A program made the position numbers and the translations under genes. A stretch of DNA of 64,000 bases from assembly GCF_051014685.1 (NCBI RefSeq), contig NC_135060.1, positions 6,448,001 through 6,512,000 of the forward strand, in the 5' to 3' direction. The notes beneath the pieces are model-generated. The model was not told the origin of the DNA. It was given only the letters and a program-made list of their open reading frames with translations, and did no database searches. This DNA comes from Ptiloglossa arizonensis. Taxonomy: Eukaryota > Arthropoda > Insecta > Hymenoptera > Colletidae. Shown in pieces: positions 63,069 through 64,000 of this stretch (position 1 is the first letter of the stretch; the number at the start of each line of letters is the position of its first letter).

Positions 63069-64000
63069 TTCAATTTTTATAGAAACAAAAACCTTTTTGC
63101 ACGTACAAGTACTAGCTTCGTTCAAAATTTTACTCTCGTATAATACGTTTCCGTACAATACAAGATACAAATTGCATACAATTCGTAAAAAGAAATACGA
63201 AAACTTTCCAAATTACTCTCTCGAAAAAATTAACATTCTAATCGTTTTCTACCGTTGCGCGGACCTCGACACCAGTCTTTCGTTATCGAGCAACAGTTGT
63301 ATCGATAAATTGTCACGTTTTCGTTTCATGTCACGACGAGAAATAATTCGTCTCGAATGATTAGTACCCACTCGAAGATCGAGACCGAAAATAATATCGA
63401 ACGTACGAAAAGAACGTTAAACACTCGAATTAAACATTCAAGGCTGTTTCTTCCATTCGAGTGGCAGTGTACGGCCGTGAAAGATACAATTTCAACGACT
63501 TCGTGTTCCCTCTGTGTTCGTTCCGTCCGTAATTGCGTCTACGATGGCGTACGATACGGCATGCGACGATCCGAGGAAAAGAATCGGATTCGTAGCGTTT
63601 GATTCCGTCCCGGGAGAAACCACTTTGTAGCCACCGTTGGCGACAGTCGTTTGGAAACAAAAGAAGAAGCAAGGAGCCGTTATGGTCGTGTCACGTGCCC
63701 TCGAATACCGCCGGCGATAAGACCGTTACAAGGCAACGGAGGAAGCTGCATTGGAGCGTCGACTCTAACGTAATTTCTAAATCCGAGCGTTACCAGACCG
63801 GGGCTTCATTAAGCCCACCATTTTTATGTAAGAGACTCGACCGTCGCACGGTGTTGCGTGTCGATCCGGATCGAGATCTCCTTAACGAGTCGTTATCGTA
63901 TACCCGTTTGATGCTGTTCAGGGTAGCTACCGACGATAACGTTATCGATAGTACCGGCGATACAGCTTTTTCAACGCGATTCGTCGACAAGATGAATATT

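Larger units (their letters stand above)
57214..64000. other. Probable first intron, mostly AT-rich, no exon seen
   Basis: 57214-58300 is GC-richer and holds overlapping false frames up to 264 codons, driven by simple repeats. 58300-63300 is largely AT-rich with no supported exon. 59690-60250 is a low-CpG, unique-looking block with homeodomain-like TTAATTGAAG and TTAATAAAG cores, possibly regulatory. 63380-63760 is moderately CpG-rich with no convincing frame. Assignment to an intron depends on the first-exon call at 56859. Confidence 0.35.

Noticed and set aside
1..64000. Search for CRISPR arrays, rRNA, phage or bacterial operons, long retrotransposon frames and familiar insect microRNAs
   Set aside because: None were seen. 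Repeats found are minisatellites without CRISPR-like spacing, no reverse-transcriptase or integrase frame is present, and no stretch matched a conserved microRNA I could recall. A covariance-model scan would be needed to exclude small RNAs.

Overview
This 64 kb window looks like gene-poor eukaryotic nuclear DNA, most probably from an insect of the order Hymenoptera (bee, ant or wasp). There are no prokaryotic-style gene runs, no rRNA, no CRISPR array and no tRNA that I could convince myself of. CpG dinucleotides are strikingly common in non-coding sequence, alternating with AT-rich stretches; CpG that is not depleted outside genes is known from hymenopteran genomes. The species assignment is inference only.

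Two pieces of protein-coding sequence are reasonably supported. On the minus strand, 28166..27676 is an opening exon with a signal peptide and a His/Gln-rich body, ending at a consensus splice donor. On the plus strand, 47410..47838 has coding-like codon choice, a preceding splice acceptor and a stop codon, and reads as the last exon of a small membrane-type protein. I recognise neither family. Two CpG-island-like regions (about 20140-20740 and 55730-56420) look like plus-strand promoters or first exons. The second ends in a strong splice donor after a short ATG-initiated segment at 56846-56859. The downstream exons would lie beyond 64000 or could not be found by eye.

The rest is non-coding. 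From left to right: a CpG-rich flank; a degenerate minisatellite (6661-6985); a hAT-type MITE (7364-7682); a long mixed region; a 181 bp-period duplication (about 19545-19830); the CpG island at 20.2 kb; very CpG-dense DNA (22-28 kb); the secreted-protein exon; degenerate repeats (29.2-29.9 kb); a 162 bp-period duplication (33.7-34.0 kb); a 30 bp minisatellite that switches orientation (35.74-36.64 kb); a three-copy duplication carrying a relic of the 47.4 kb exon (46.69-47.40 kb); the terminal exon; another three-copy repeat (48.15-48.61 kb); low-CpG blocks resembling insect enhancers (for example 52.6-53.0, 54.1-54.35 and 59.7-60.25 kb); the second CpG island and first exon; and an AT-rich putative first intron running to the window end.

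Nothing here is a clear new biological system. The observations most worth a second look are the orientation-switching minisatellite, the duplicated splice acceptor and exon start upstream of 47410, and the recurrence of the POU octamer ATTTGCAT in low-CpG blocks.
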